A stretch of DNA of 64,000 nucleotides from Heterodera schachtii (taxonomy: Eukaryota > Nematoda > Chromadorea > Rhabditida > Heteroderidae), in assembly GCA_023374025.1 (NCBI GenBank), contig SIJG01000156.1, positions 1-64,000 on the forward strand. The letters are read 5' to 3'. Below are positions 19,701 to 29,401 of the stretch, in pieces. Each line of letters opens with the position of its first letter. Position 1 is the stretch's first letter. The notes below the pieces were generated by a model. That model did no database searches. It was not told the DNA's origin and saw only the letters and a program-made list of their open reading frames with translations. Position numbers and translations under genes: made by a program.

Positions 19701-19951
19701 GAAGAAGGTCGGATGATGCCACGCCCAAGATAGTTTTGGATCATTTCCGCAACTTTTTCCCTGTAGGCATAGGGGACGGGTCGCATCCTTGAACGTATCG
19801 GTGCCGAATTTCCCGTGGCAATTTGATGGCTCACCAAATCCGTTTGGCTCAATTCCTCATCAGAAAAGGCAAAAATTTGGGTAAAATCATTCAACAAGGC
19901 CATTAGTTTGGCTTTCGCTTCATTTGGAATGTGTCCAACTTTCAGAGACAT
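16790..19951 (-). CDS. Ty3/gypsy pol polyprotein, intact 1053 residues
   Basis: Reverse transcriptase at about residues 75-260 (LRFCVDYRGLN, STLDFLSGYWQI, LPFGLCNAVATFQ, catalytic FIYIDDILIA). RNase H follows (FIMMTDASKIGIAA, FTDHRALVHMF, KKNVIADLLSR). The integrase has an H-H-C-C finger (RERHSGSCAGH ... CRICAH) and the triad CIDVLSIG, LHSDRGKEF and GITERANQT. A C-terminal segment (IGERVMVIFPG) is integrase tail-like. The protein begins just before the reverse transcriptase, without protease. The last 90 residues overlap the next ORF. There are no stops or frame breaks in 1053 codons, in contrast to copy 1. Confidence 0.9.
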   Translation of the reverse strand: MSLKVGHIPNEAKAKLMALLNDFTQIFAFSDEELSQTDLVSHQIATGNSAPIRSRMRPVPYAYREKVAEMIQNYLGRGIIRPSSSPWASPIVIVPKKDGTLRFCVDYRGLNSVTVKDAYPLPNIDNTLLALGGKKIFSTLDFLSGYWQIKMSPESIDKTAFATEFGLHEFVVLPFGLCNAVATFQRFMSQLFEGLINDFVFIYIDDILIATESWEKHQEHLQIVFERIREAGLKLKISKCHFSANELPFLGHILTTEGIKMDVNKVRPIMELPIPTSKKALQSLLGFLAYYRKFIFGFGAIAAPLYGLLKKDAEFAVGKLEKEAIKALKQKILDDVILHFPNFEAAKNEPSRQFIMMTDASKIGIAAILCQPDENANVRPIYFASRKCNSHESKYCPTELEALAVRFGARKFSQFITMLPTRVFTDHRALVHMFKSKTETGNSRVDKWLMQLNSRFILQVEYQPGKKNVIADLLSRSPALKCPDFPAEIEISRIAHIKMCQIQTELDEVKNRQKWIEKTKESELDFVYDFLDKRIVPQDPKNKQKLISFLPNFTILDELLYKCEKDGKVRLFVPFIFRDALIRERHSGSCAGHMSGKKIYVQLAQQFFWPNMYADCVKMVQKCRICAHSRKPRANEPPMKIVQTSEPLELVCIDVLSIGPAHSSNKYILVAVDHFSKYLVAVPIPNKSADTIASEFVRNFILILGTPKKLHSDRGKEFVNETLNEIVKILKVERSLTSGYDPQANGITERANQTILAMLKRSTASNWTWDERLPFVIFAYNITPSETTKFSPYHLMFGKIPNFPTEIFLPVNPNYTVDVDTYIQLFRENIAQLIKLAQENSKIARIKMKTHYDKQPKVTAEKFKIGERVMVIFPGVNTRAAHRKLLWNQFGPYKILDLSDSSAKLVPVDKPNFEPISVPIERLVKVPEGVPDISTLPRGKNPFKNQLNALLSVVCLVCHEMDIETCKENGQITQTKSVKFGNGTIKMEEFQKSENMGQLFIGQLRTIANSADGEVRAKDNAEHPLVWEMQCWRTRHGTSKLCPINGCRPRPSA

Positions 19952-20204
19952 TTCATCTCCAAACTGGATTTAATAAATTTGTTGCAGCACACAGCAAAAC
20001 AGACAAAACAGACAACAGCCCAATTCAAACACAATACACAGCCCAATGCCGAAGACAATTATTTATTTCAATTAAATAAGGCGAAGACAAATCAATAGGG
20101 AACTGACGACTGCATAAACTAACAACTAACTCCAAAAATCACAAAAGAAAAATGACACAAATTAAAATAACAAAACGCCAAATATATTTTAAATCACAAT
20201 GATA

Positions 20205-20590
20205 GCACATCCTCGCCCTCTATGAAGCGATGTCCTCAGCGCTTTGGGTACATCGGTAGTGCATTCGGCGTTGAAAGGGGCGGCAAGGGTGTCAGCATTG
20301 GATCGGTTCGGCATTGAGTCGCGTTGTATAGTCAGATCTGTAAAAACAACGGACAAAACGGAAATCTGCCCTTTTTTCTGGCCTTATGATTCCATCCGTG
20401 GCAGCTTGCGCACACTTCCGATCATCAATTGGAAAGTTCGGACTTTTGCCGATTTTCAACCAATTTCCAAAATTCGTTGCTGCGACTTCCACCAATTCCT
20501 CCCCGGCCTTCGGCGAAAAAATTGTCCACAATTTTCCATTCCGTCCTTTCAATGATAAATGTAAAGCATATGTAACAGAAAACACTTTAA
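20205..20590 (-). pseudogene. Fragment of another element's 3' internal region
   Basis: The lower end (20205-20290) matches the family terminus seen at 15498. The upper part holds a 97-residue minus frame (20585-20292) with WLKIGKSPNFPIDDRKCAQA that I do not recognise. It is best read as the 3' remnant of a related element abutting the pol-bearing one. Confidence 0.4.
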
Positions 20591-20599
20591 TTTGTCAAT

Positions 20600-21240
20600 T
20601 AATGAAAGAAATTCCACCAGAATTTAGTAAGCCTAATTTCGTGGGAATAATACAATAAAATTTCAAAAAAATTATTCAGAAAATTTTTTAATCCTGAGAA
20701 AGTTTAAAAAATACCTGGATATGAATAAAACGGACATTCCTTTTGGAAAAAGTAAATTTTCTATTTATTTTTGAGGATTTTAGTGAATTCGAAAAGAACA
20801 AAAAATAATAATTATTATAATTTAATATGATATTTTTTTATATTTAAATTCCTTAAAATATTAAAATAAAATAAAATATTTCATTTCCTTCTCTAATTCA
20901 TCAGCAATTTTCCAATTTATCAAGAATTTTTTGAGTTTCATTTTCGTCTGCCGAAAATTTTTCATTTAATTTTTTGATTTTTAAAATCAAAAATTACTTG
21001 GACTTGGACCAAAAATATATTTTCTATCCAACATTATATTGAATTATTTACAAAAAATATTAAACAAAACATTTTTGATTATAATAAAATTATTTAAAAA
21101 AAAATAAATTCTTTATTTTTAATTATAAGTAAAATATATTTTATTGAATTTTACTTAAAATATTAAAACAAAAATATTTCATTTTCCTTCCATTTTTGAT
21201 CAGTTTTTCAATTTACCAGCCAATTTTTAAGAATTGCAAC
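20600..21240. other. AT-rich intergenic stretch
   Basis: Very AT-rich with repeated TTATTTTAAAAT-like words; no gene seen on either strand. Confidence 0.5.
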
Positions 21241-21348
21241 TAGGGTTAAGCCCCGAGCCCTCGGGGGACAACATGTCGGGGGTCGGGTCGGGGAATAGGT
21301 CCAAAAAACGTCTCGGGTCGGGGCGCTCGGGGTCGGGGCTTAACCCTA
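21241..21348. mobile_element. hAT-like miniature element, TAGGGTTAAGCCCCGA inverted ends
   Basis: The left end TAGGGTTAAGCCCCGA and the right end TCGGGGCTTAACCCTA are exact inverted repeats enclosing CGGGGT/TCGGGG-type short repeats, 108 bp in all. The TAGGG start fits the hAT consensus shared by other elements here. The flanks (ATTGCAAC left, GTTTGGGG right) do not match, so no target duplication is visible. Confidence 0.6.
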
Positions 21349-21512
21349 GTTTGGGGTGTATTTTTTAAAAATTCCAAAAGAGTCTATCCTTTGGGGCAAA
21401 AACCAAAAAAGCAGTGGATAACAACGGGAAAAAAATTCGAAAAATTTACGAAATTAAAATCATTACCAAATAGGATTTTGTTTCGTGAAAATAATTCGAA
21501 TTGAATTTTTAG

Positions 21513-21564
21513 GCCTTTGTCTCCACCACCAACCAACAGCAAAAACGGATCAGAAGAGCAGTGA
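21513..21564 (+). pseudogene. Orphan last exon of the F-box-like family
   Basis: After an acceptor TTTTTAG the sequence reads (G)PLSPPPTNSKNGSEEQ-stop in the phase used by the family's fifth exon. The following text GTGAAAAGGGCGTCTGATTATGTG is shared with the 3' ends of the copies at 36694 and 51358. No exon 4 lies immediately upstream. Confidence 0.55.
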
Positions 21565-21984
21565 AAAGGGCGTCTGATTATGTGTTAAATAATGACAAAT
21601 GGTCGATCATTTGAATGAAAACTGTTGTTGTTGTTTGATACTTTTTCTTCTCTTTGTACTGTAACATTCACCATTTTTTGGTCGAAATTTTTTTGTTTCT
21701 CGCCGCACCTTGTTTTTGGGGTTATCGCAGCCAATTCTCGTCTTAAAATGCAAATTTTTTTTATTATTACCCGAAGAATTCCTAATTGACATATAGTAAG
21801 TGGCTATACAGTCAGGTGCAAAACTATAGACTCAAAATTTTTGGTCTGATCACCTTCATTTCCACTGAAGTTTGGTTGTTTCGTCCGAGTACAGAATGAC
21901 CATTTTTTGATATTTCAATGGTCTTCGACTAGATTTATCTTGTTTTAATCGGTTTTAGAACAGAAGTTAGAATTTCGAAAATTT

Positions 21985-22350
21985 GAGCCATTTGAATTGG
22001 TGAACGAACAAATCGAGGAAAAGTTGACACTTAGCAAAGAATCGAATGTTAATTGGCTGATGAAGCGATGTCCAATTATTAGTGGGGAGACGGCGGCGAT
22101 TCAATGGGAAAATGACGAAATTTCGGATGCCAATTTGAACAATGTCTATTTTAATTTTGATGGCTTACAAAATGCCATTGGGTTAATGTAAGCATTGTTT
22201 AGTCATCAATGGCATTTGCCATTGCTAAATTCCTTTTTTACCCAATTAAATTGCATTTAATTTAGGCCATTGTCTCCACCAGCTGATAAAAGTGATGAAA
22301 ATGTGTGCTCGAGTGCCGCGGGGCCAAGCAGTGATCAGCGGAATGAATGA
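21985..22350 (+). pseudogene. F-box-like family copy, exons 4-5 only
   Basis: Exon 4 starts mid-way (EPFELVNEQIEEKLTL) and runs to IG near 22182, then intron, then exon 5 (22266-22350) PLSPPADKSDENVCSSAAG...DQRNE-stop. The donor of the other copies (GG|GTAAGT) is altered here to GG|GTTAAT, and a better donor AAT|GTAAGC lies 6 nt further in the same phase, adding two residues. Exons 1-3 are missing, so this is a 5'-truncated fragment. Confidence 0.75.
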
Positions 22351-22751
22351 ATTATTATTTGACAAATGACCGATTTGTCCTTTTTTGGATTTGCTAATTG
22401 AAATGTTTCGGACGTTCTTCGATAATCCTTTCATAAAGTGAAAGTCCACTTTAAACCTGTCAATTTTACAAAAGATATCATAACAACTAAATTTATGTTC
22501 ACCCTTCACTCAATTTGCGAAAGTTTCGGACGATTTGTGTTCAACATCGATGGCAGCGTCCGCCCAGCCTTCATTTTAAATTGCTTTGAAAACAAAAATC
22601 ATTTATAAGTTTTTGCACGACTGTGATTATTGTCGTTGCATTTTGGTGATCAATGCATAATTGTTGATTTATCTTCATAAATGATCTCTGATCAGCGGAT
22701 AAAATTAACATTGTGTTAAATCGATGACTAAAAATATCGATGCTTTTTTGA

Positions 22752-22838
22752 GCCGGATAAGTTCTGAAAAAGGATTTGTTTAATCCCGAAAACCAGTCCG
22801 AGCTAAGTCAAAATTCTCTTATACTTTCCGGAATTTTT
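22752..22838. repeat. Dispersed repeat GCCGGATAAG...CTTATCCTTTCCGG (copy 1)
   Basis: Order GCCGGATAAGTTCTG, GGATTTGTTTAATCCCGAAA, then AATTCTCTTAT.CTTTCCGG.ATTTT. The ends are partly inverted (CCGGATAAG against CTTAT.CTTTCCGG) and the centre GGATTTGTTTAATCC is itself an inverted pair, so the unit can form hairpins. Similar copies lie at 26342-26426 and 39779-39858, with a partial one at 37140-37178, all close to 3' ends of F-box-like copies. Confidence 0.65.
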
Positions 22839-22930
22839 TAAAAATCTTTTATTATTTAACATCATAAAGAGAAAATACACAAATAAATTCGATTTCAATT
22901 AACAAATCCAATTGTCAAATAATAATTCAT

Positions 22931-25413
22931 TCATTCATTGCGCTGATCACTGCTTGGCCCCGCGGCACTCGAGCACACATTTTCGGCACTTTTATCTGGT
23001 GGTGGAGACAATGGCCTAAATTAAATGCAATTTAATCGGGTAAGCAATGGCAAATGCCATTGATGACTAAACAATGCTTACACTTACCCAATGGCATTTT
23101 GTAAGTCAGTAAAGCATAAACGGACACTGTTCAAATTGACATCCAAATTTTCATCTTTCTTCTCGCCAATAATTGGGCATCGCTTCAACACCCATATACT
23201 ATCATAACGTGGCACTTTCTTTAATGTCATCTTTTCTTTGGTCCGTTCATTCTCCAATTCAAATGGCACAATTTGTGCTGAATCGTAAAAAGAAACGTAA
23301 ATGGTGTAACTGACAGAAGTGAGGGCCTGGACAAAAACCTAAACAAATTCAAAATGCAATGACAAAACCAAAAGAAAATTTATGAAAATGTAACGACGAC
23401 CTCCTTGAAATTGTTGACCCATTCAAAGTTTGTGGGTGGCCTAAATTCACAGCAACGCAACCACTTCTGAAGACCATCTTTTCTCGGCACGTGTAACCAT
23501 TTGGCCAACGCTTGGCCGGCAGAAATTATTGTATTTGGCTGATCAAAATCACCAGCAATTCCATTGGGTAACAGAAGACCAGAATTGATTGCATTAATGT
23601 TGTGATCGGTAAGAAGTGTCGGTGAAATGAAACGAAGCAAATAGTCCAAATAATAGCCATTGCAAAAGCCAAAATCGCGAATGTTTGTCGCAAAAATGGG
23701 CCAAATTTCACGGACCAAAACATCCCAAATTCGCTTGACATCGATTAGCTTGTTATGTTCATATGAAGAATTCACAAACAAATGCAAATCGGTGCCACTT
23801 CTTTCCCAAATTTGCTTGTTGGAACGGAGAAATTCGATGACAGAATGGTCAATGTACCTGAAAAGTAGAGATGCGCCGTGAATCACGGTCACGGTCACGG
23901 TTACCGTGAATTTCACGGGTTTTTTCACTCACGGTCACGGTCACGATTCACGGGACCAATTCACGGTTATTCCGTGAAAAATTTACACTGGATAAAATTG
24001 AATATTTACAAATTACATATTGTTTTCATAGAGAAATTTGGTCATTTTTTGGGAAATTTTTGGTAAGAAACAGAGCAAAATTTTCAAAAATTTCACCGGC
24101 GGCGCCTATCGGCACCGCCGGCCCAATCTCTATTCCTGAATCTTTTTGAACAAAGTCAACTACCAATATTTTGCGAAAACAAATAAAAAGTCAAGTTTCA
24201 AGGATGACCCCATTTAAATAAAAACTCATTAATTTCTTTAAAACTCGCTCGAAATTAGGTTATTTTGGGCAAAAGCAGTTAACAAATCCCAAAAAATTTT
24301 CAAATATTGTCCACTATAACCCTTATTTTTCTTAATAATTGGGCAAATATATCTTATAGATCAAAAACAAAAAACCATGTAAAAAAGATCGGAATCGATT
24401 TCGAACGGAAAATTATGAGAAATATGCAAATTATGGGCGCTCCGCGCGTGCCAATGGTAGTGCTGTTCGAGACCGTAAATTTTCCGAGGCTCTAGACCGA
24501 GACTTGACCCCGAGACTCGAGACCGATTTTTTATGGTTCTCATTTTTGGCTCATTTTACGAACAAAATCTGTTAACAAATTGCAATCAAATTTTAGATTT
24601 TTTCCCCCCGGCGGCTACAGGCACCGCCGGACTACAAAAATTTATTATTTTATAAAAATTGGCAAATTCGCAAAATTTGGCCATTTTTGTACAAAATTTG
24701 TGCACAAATTGCACTCAAATTTTTAAAAATTCGCCGTCCCTGTTGGACACCCTGTTCCCAAAATTTTTTGTAAAATTTTACCACAAAAAAGACAGTGTAA
24801 AAACAAAAAATCGCCGACAGGGAAAAATTTAACTAAAAAAATTCACGGTCACGGTCACGAAAATCGTGAATTTCACGGGTTTTTTGGATCACGGTCACGA
24901 TTCACGGTACCAATTCACGGTCACGGTCACGATTCACGGGGTCAATTCACGGTCACGTTTCACGGTTCACGGGTTTTTTCAGTCACGGCGCATCTCTACT
25001 GAAAAGGAGGAAAAAAAGTGATTTGAAAAGGGATGGAAGCATTACTCAATCTTAAGGTTCTTAAAGCGGATTTTGTTGGGCAACGGACGGTCCGGCATCG
25101 GAAATCCCTCTGATTTGCCTTCGACAAAAAGTTCTGGCATTTCACTGTCCCGGCGAATTTCGATTGCTTTCCAAAGCGTCAATTCCGTCGTTTTGCCATT
25201 GAAATGCGCGTCCACCAAAACATCAAAACGGTCAGAAAGCAATGCCATTTTGAGGCCGAGTTGAGGACGGTCAAATGATGGCAGAATGTCCATCCACAAA
25301 TCGCTGCAAATCCAACTGAAACACGGGAAAAATGGCATGGGACAATGACAATTTGTAATTTTAAATGAAAATTTATAATTTTTTAAAATACTAATTGCTG
25401 ACCGTCGGTTCAT
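22931..25413 (-). CDS. F-box-like family protein, intact five-exon gene, 357 aa
   Basis: Exons on the minus strand: 25413-25403, 25315-25046, 23857-23401, 23338-23088, 23015-22931. All joins are GT-AG and keep phase, giving 358 codons with stop. The protein starts MNRRWICSDLWMDILPSF; residues 5-45 (WMDILPSF..PQLGLKMALLSDRF) resemble an F-box helix pattern, which in other proteins binds Skp1 in ubiquitin ligases. Then come YIDHSVIEFLRSNKQIW, AKWLHVPRKDG, WVNNFKE, PFELENERTKEKMTL and the tail PLSPPPDKSAENV. Intron 2 carries a 1133-bp hAT-like element inserted at its splice acceptor. The promoter block upstream matches other intact copies. I recognise the family from cyst nematodes but not its function. 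Confidence 0.8.
23866..24998. mobile_element. hAT-like nonautonomous element, 8-bp duplication CTGAAAAG
   Basis: Ends TAGAGATGCGCCGTGA ... TCACGGCGCATCTCTA are inverted repeats, flanked by CTGAAAAG at 23858-23865 and again at 24999-25006: an exact 8-bp duplication, as hAT transposases make. Both subterminal regions are amplified CACGGT units (CACGGTCACGGTCACG). The 1133-bp interior has no transposase, but includes two CCGGCGGC..GGCACCGCCGG palindromes (about 24098 and 24605) and a piece of another hAT-like family (24455-24530, CGAGACCG repeats). It lies in intron 2 of the gene ending at 25413. Confidence 0.9.
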
Positions 25414-25419
25414 TTTTGT

Positions 25420-25545
25420 GGTTCAATTAGCACGCTTTTCCCTTTTTCTAATTGGTTTGTGTGTCGTAAAGGGCAAAAAACTGTGTAAACTTAAAACAGA
25501 GAGAACAATTAAGAAAAATGAGAGCAAAAAGAACACAAAAACATA
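25420..25545 (-). promoter_or_regulatory. Conserved upstream block (type A) of the intact minus-strand family gene
   Basis: Minus view: TTTTTGCTCTCATTTTTCTT, AATTGTTCTCTCTGTTTTAA, GTTTACACAGTTTTTTGCCC and ACACACAAACCAATT, then ATGAACCGACG. Nearly the same block precedes the plus-strand genes starting 32701, 37903, 49168 and 52347. Such conservation directly upstream of the start across copies points to a promoter or 5' UTR. Confidence 0.55.
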
Positions 25546-25559
25546 ATAAATAGAGCAGG

Positions 25560-26340
25560 GATGGATGGGATTCGTACGGGGGGGGGGGCTTTATTTCAGG
25601 GGGCTCTAATTCAGGAGGGGGCTATATTATAGGAAATACGGTAAAATGCAAAAAACGGAATTTACAATTTGGAAAAAAGGGCAGTTTTATATTAAAATAT
25701 TAGTGTATTTTTGAGAACCGATGGTGAAAATGAAAATGAAAGTGCCAATGATTGGCGAGATTTACATAAGTTCCAATAAAACAAATAATTAGTTTCTAAT
25801 TTCTAAAAAACCACAAAATAGTTACTAAAAATAGGTAAATAATTGCTAAAAAGTTCCGAATTTAGGGCTGTAAAATCGAAAATTTTCTTCAAAAAGCAAA
25901 AACATTTTGCCAAAGTCATTAAAAATATAAAAAATTTTCAAAATCAAAAATTATCATCAAGAAAATAATGAATTTTTTAGAAAATTTTAATTTCTCGAAG
26001 TTTATTTTTGAAAAAATTTTGAGCCGATTCATAGGGTTATTTTGAAAATTTTCAAAAAGTTGATCGTTAGGGGTGTATTTTTCCATTTTATTGCATTTTT
26101 GTTAGCAAATTTTGGGCAAAACGCCAAAATAGTTAAAAATAGTTTTTTTCAAAAATTAAATAGTTTTTTTAGTTGCTAAAAATAAAAAACTATAAAATAG
26201 TTGCTAATAACTCGAAAAGTGGCTTAACAACCCCCCTAAAAAACATGTTTTTCATGCATTTCAGGCTACGGGGAGCTCAGGAAAAAAATAGTGAAAAAAC
26301 TATAAATTGGAGGAGAAACAGATGCAAACCAAAATTTTTA
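25560..26340. other. Non-coding stretch with G tract
   Basis: Contains a G10 run near 25579 and then AT-rich sequence with many A/T homopolymers. No gene is supported. The frame at 26173-26526 is open by chance and overlaps the dispersed repeat at 26342. Confidence 0.45.
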
Positions 26341-26341
26341 T

Positions 26342-26426
26342 GCCGGATAAGTTCTGCTAGGAAAAGGGATTTGTTTAATCCCGAAAACCGGTCCGGGTCA
26401 AAATTCTCTTATCCTTTCCGGGATTT
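26342..26426. repeat. Dispersed repeat GCCGGATAAG...CTTATCCTTTCCGG (copy 2)
   Basis: Same order of blocks as at 22752, 150 bp beyond the stop of the next minus-strand F-box-like copy. Confidence 0.65.
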
Positions 26427-26574
26427 TCCAAAAAGCCGAGCTCTCTCTCACGTTACCTGCAAAGAATTCAAATCTTTCATTTCACACAAATATAAATACA
26501 CAAATAAATTCCTATTTCAATTATGAAATCCAAAAAAGGATCGATCGATCATTTCTCAAATAATAATAATCCAT

Positions 26575-28531
26575 TCATTCATTGCGCTGATCACTGCTTG
26601 GCCCCGCGGCACTCGAGCACACATTTTCGGCACTTTTATCTGGTGGTGGAGACAATGGCCTAAATTAAATGCAATTTAATCGGGTAAGCAATGGCAAATG
26701 CCATTGATGACTAAACAATGCTTACACTTACCCAATGGCATTTTGGAAGCAACGCAAATGAAATAAGACAATGTTCAAATTGGCATCCGAAATTTCGTCG
26801 TTTTCCCATTGATCCGTCGCCGCCGTCTCCCCATTAATTGGACATCGCTTCAAAAGGTAATTGTAATCAATTTTTTTGCTCAGTGTCAATTTTTCATTGG
26901 TTTGTTCATTCAGCAATTCAAATGGCTCAATTGGCGTTGGCCCGTAAACTGCAAAGCGAATGGTGTAACTGACAGAAGTTGTGGCAAGGACAAAATTCTA
27001 AACAAAAAAGGAAGCGCAAATCAAAGGCAATCAATCAATTAGGGGAGCAGGTCGTTTCCCCCCCGAAAAATTAAAAAAAAATTTTTTTCTTGAAATTTTC
27101 TTACTAAGAAATTTTCTAAGAATTTTTTATGAAAAATTTCTAGGTTTGAAAATTTTTTTTTTTAAAAATTTCTTCGGGTGGGAAACGACGGGGGGGGGAA
27201 TGAAGTGCACCCATCAATTAGTGGCTCTAATGCACTTTATGAGTCCAATCAATTAACAATACCTGGTTCTTATATGTACAATAACCTTGTTCATGTTCGA
27301 ACAAACCCAAATATTTTTGGTATCATTCGAAAGCACAAAGTCTGAATAATGTAATAATACGAGAAAACAAGACAATTCTAACATTTCAAGAAAGTTACAC
27401 ACGAAAATAATCAACAAACACCATTTAATTAATCAAACGCGGAGATTTTTTATATATTTTAGCTTCGTAAAACTTGTGCTTTCGAATGATACAAAAAATA
27501 TAGGGTTTGTTCGAGAATGAACAAAGTTATTGTATAGAAAGCAGGCATTGTCAATTTATTGGACTCATAAAATACCTTTGGACTCATAAAAGTCGATTGG
27601 ACTCATAAAGTGCATTAGAGCCTAATTAGTCAGTTGTTTAATGAAAATGTGTGCCGTCCGCCGCCACCTCTTTGAAATTGGTGATCCATTCGAGATTTGG
27701 TTGACACGAATCAGCCCAGCAACGCAATCGCTTCGGTTGTCCATTGGTGGTCGGAGTGTGTAACCATTTGGCCAACGCTTGGCCGGCCGAAAGCGTTGCT
27801 GCAGTTGGCCTATCATCACCATCAGCAACAGCAATGGCATCGAGGAACAGAACATAGGTAGTGACTGTATTCAACAGGATGAGATCGGTGAGAATTGCTG
27901 GTGAAATGAGACGAAGCAAATTGTCCAAATATTCGGCATTGATTAAGTCCAAATGGCGAATGTTTGACGCAAAAATTGGCCAAATTTGACTGACAAAAAC
28001 ATCCCAAATCGGCTGGACCTTAGTTTTGTCTGAACGCACAAACAATTCCAATTTGGTGCCAATTCTGTCCCAAATTTGCTTGTTGGAACGAAGAAATTCG
28101 ATGACGGAATGGTCAATGTACCTGAAAACAGGGCCAACATACATCAAATGCTTTAATGCACCCAAAAAGTGCCGAAAATTACTCAATCAAGAGATGCCGG
28201 AAGTGAATTTTGTTGGGCAGCGGACGCTCCGGCAACGGAAATCTCTCAGATTTGCCGCAGACAAAAAGTTTGGGCATTTCCATGTCCTTGCGAATTGTAA
28301 TAAATCTCCAAAGCGTAAATTCCTTTTTGCCATCAAAATAGTTGTCCACCAAAGCATCAAAACGCGGAGAGAGCAGTGCCATTTTGAGGCCGAGTTTAGG
28401 ACGACGAAAAAACGGAAGAATGTCCATCCAAACATCGCTGCAAATCCAGCTGAAATTTGTTTTAAAAAAAGACATAGGTAATTATGAAATTTGTTTAAAA
28501 TTCTTTACATTTTCTTTAAACGACGGTTCAT
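26575..28531 (-). CDS. F-box-like family gene with damaged first donor
   Basis: Minus exons: 28531-28521 (MNRR start), 28449-28183, 28121-27668, 26997-26732, 26659-26575. Exons 2-5 are open and in phase (360 aa if exon 1 is joined): WICSDVWMDILPFF, YIDHSVIEFLRSNKQIW, AGQALAKWLHTPTTNG, PFELLNEQTNEKLTL and PLSPPPDKSAENV. In exon 1 the usual CG|GTAA donor reads CG|TTTAAAG. One G appears lost, so the first intron may not be spliced normally: either a new pseudogene or a base error. Intron 3 is enlarged by two foldback elements. The upstream block is the other promoter type (type B), shared with the copies starting near 31037 and 52000. Confidence 0.7.
27051..27189. repeat. Small foldback element in intron 3
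   Basis: GTCGTTTCCC near 27051 is inverted as GGGAAACGAC at 27180-27189. The interior is A/T runs that also pair, so the whole 139 bp can fold back on itself. No clear duplication. Confidence 0.55.
27224..27621. mobile_element. Foldback element, GCTCTAATGCACTTTATGAG ends
   Basis: The left end GCTCTAATGCACTTTATGAG is the reverse complement of the right end CTCATAAAGTGCATTAGAGC. Inner blocks (CTTTGTGCTTTCGAATGAT-like) are also inverted. GGACTCATAAA occurs three times near the right end. Both flanks contain AATTAG, but a clean duplication is not evident. It lies in intron 3 of the minus-strand gene. Confidence 0.7.
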
Positions 28532-28639
28532 TTGGCGCCAATTAACTGAGCACACTTACAATTAATTAGTCGTAAATTATGATTGCAAAAAATGACATTT
28601 TCTGCCAATTTTCTCTTCCTTTTATATGATTTTTTCTTC

Positions 28640-29400
28640 ATCGGTTCTCAAATGTACGCAAATACCCTTTTTTCCCTATAAAAATGCCTTTCGTCGTTTG
28701 CGTCAATTGGCCCCGGCACTGCTCAACGATTGTCCATCACTTCGCTTTGTCTCTTGCGATAATGCCATTTTCCCCACTTTTCCGCCCGATGAAAGTGCCA
28801 ATGCGTCGGATGGCCAAGCGGTGGCCAAATGGTTGTTCACGCCCAGTCCGGATGGTATGCCGAAGTGGTTGAGTTGCTCTGTTAATTCACCTGATCAATG
28901 GTCTTCAACGATTGAACAGCTGGAAACGGTGAATCATTCCCCCCTATTTAATTGATTTTTTTTTTGTGATTTTTTTTATCCCATTTTTAGGCATTTTCAA
29001 ATGCTTCTTCTCCAGTGACTTCCGCATTTTATTGATGCTTTCGTCCACTTTATTTGACTCCGTTATGCCATTTTTTCTGACCAACGAAGTGACTGGGGAG
29101 CAATTGACTCTTCTACACTATGGCACAGATGAATTTGGTCTCATCCGTTGTCCAATTGAATGGAATGGAAGAAATTGGAAAAATGCGAATGAAGAATTGT
29201 TGAATGATGATCCACTGAATTATATTCACTTTTTGATCAGAGACGGCGGATTTGACGAACGGTGAATAATTTTAAAATTTTATTTTGAATTGACTTTTTG
29301 AGTCCAATCAAATAATATAATACAAATACAGGAAAAAATAATTCCTTAGACAATGCCTAGTGAGTGATCAACAGCAGAAATGAATGAATTGATTGGTGCG
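28640..29400 (+). pseudogene. F-box-like family, second subfamily, truncated copy
   Basis: Exon 3-like segment to 28928 (RLRQLAPALLNDCPSLRF, SDGQAVAKWLFTPSPDG), donor ACG|GTGAAT; exon 4-like segment 28991-29261 (FLTNEVTGEQLTL, LIRCPIEWNG). The exon 4 frame begins AFSNASSPVTSAFY then stops, and homology resumes one frame over, so a frameshift is present. Exons 1-2 and the last exon are missing; only GTGAGTGATCAACAGCAG of the 3' end remains near 29370. The subfamily differs from its neighbours but shares the exon layout and the DGQAxAKWL motif. Confidence 0.65.
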
Positions 29401-29401
29401 A

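Larger units (their letters stand above)
15240..20215 (-). mobile_element. Second Ty3/gypsy-like element (boundaries unresolved)
   Basis: A minus-strand element with an intact pol (19951-16790) and a downstream ORF (16797-15589). Its 3' internal end is marked by GACATCGCTTC..TGTAGGGCGAGGATGTG at 15498-15530 (minus view), where a purine-rich tract precedes a likely LTR start TG. The same end signature occurs again at 20205-20240, so the far end abuts the terminus of a related element. I could not match two LTRs. No gag, zinc knuckle or protease was found upstream of pol, so the element may be 5'-deleted or recombined. Confidence 0.7.
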
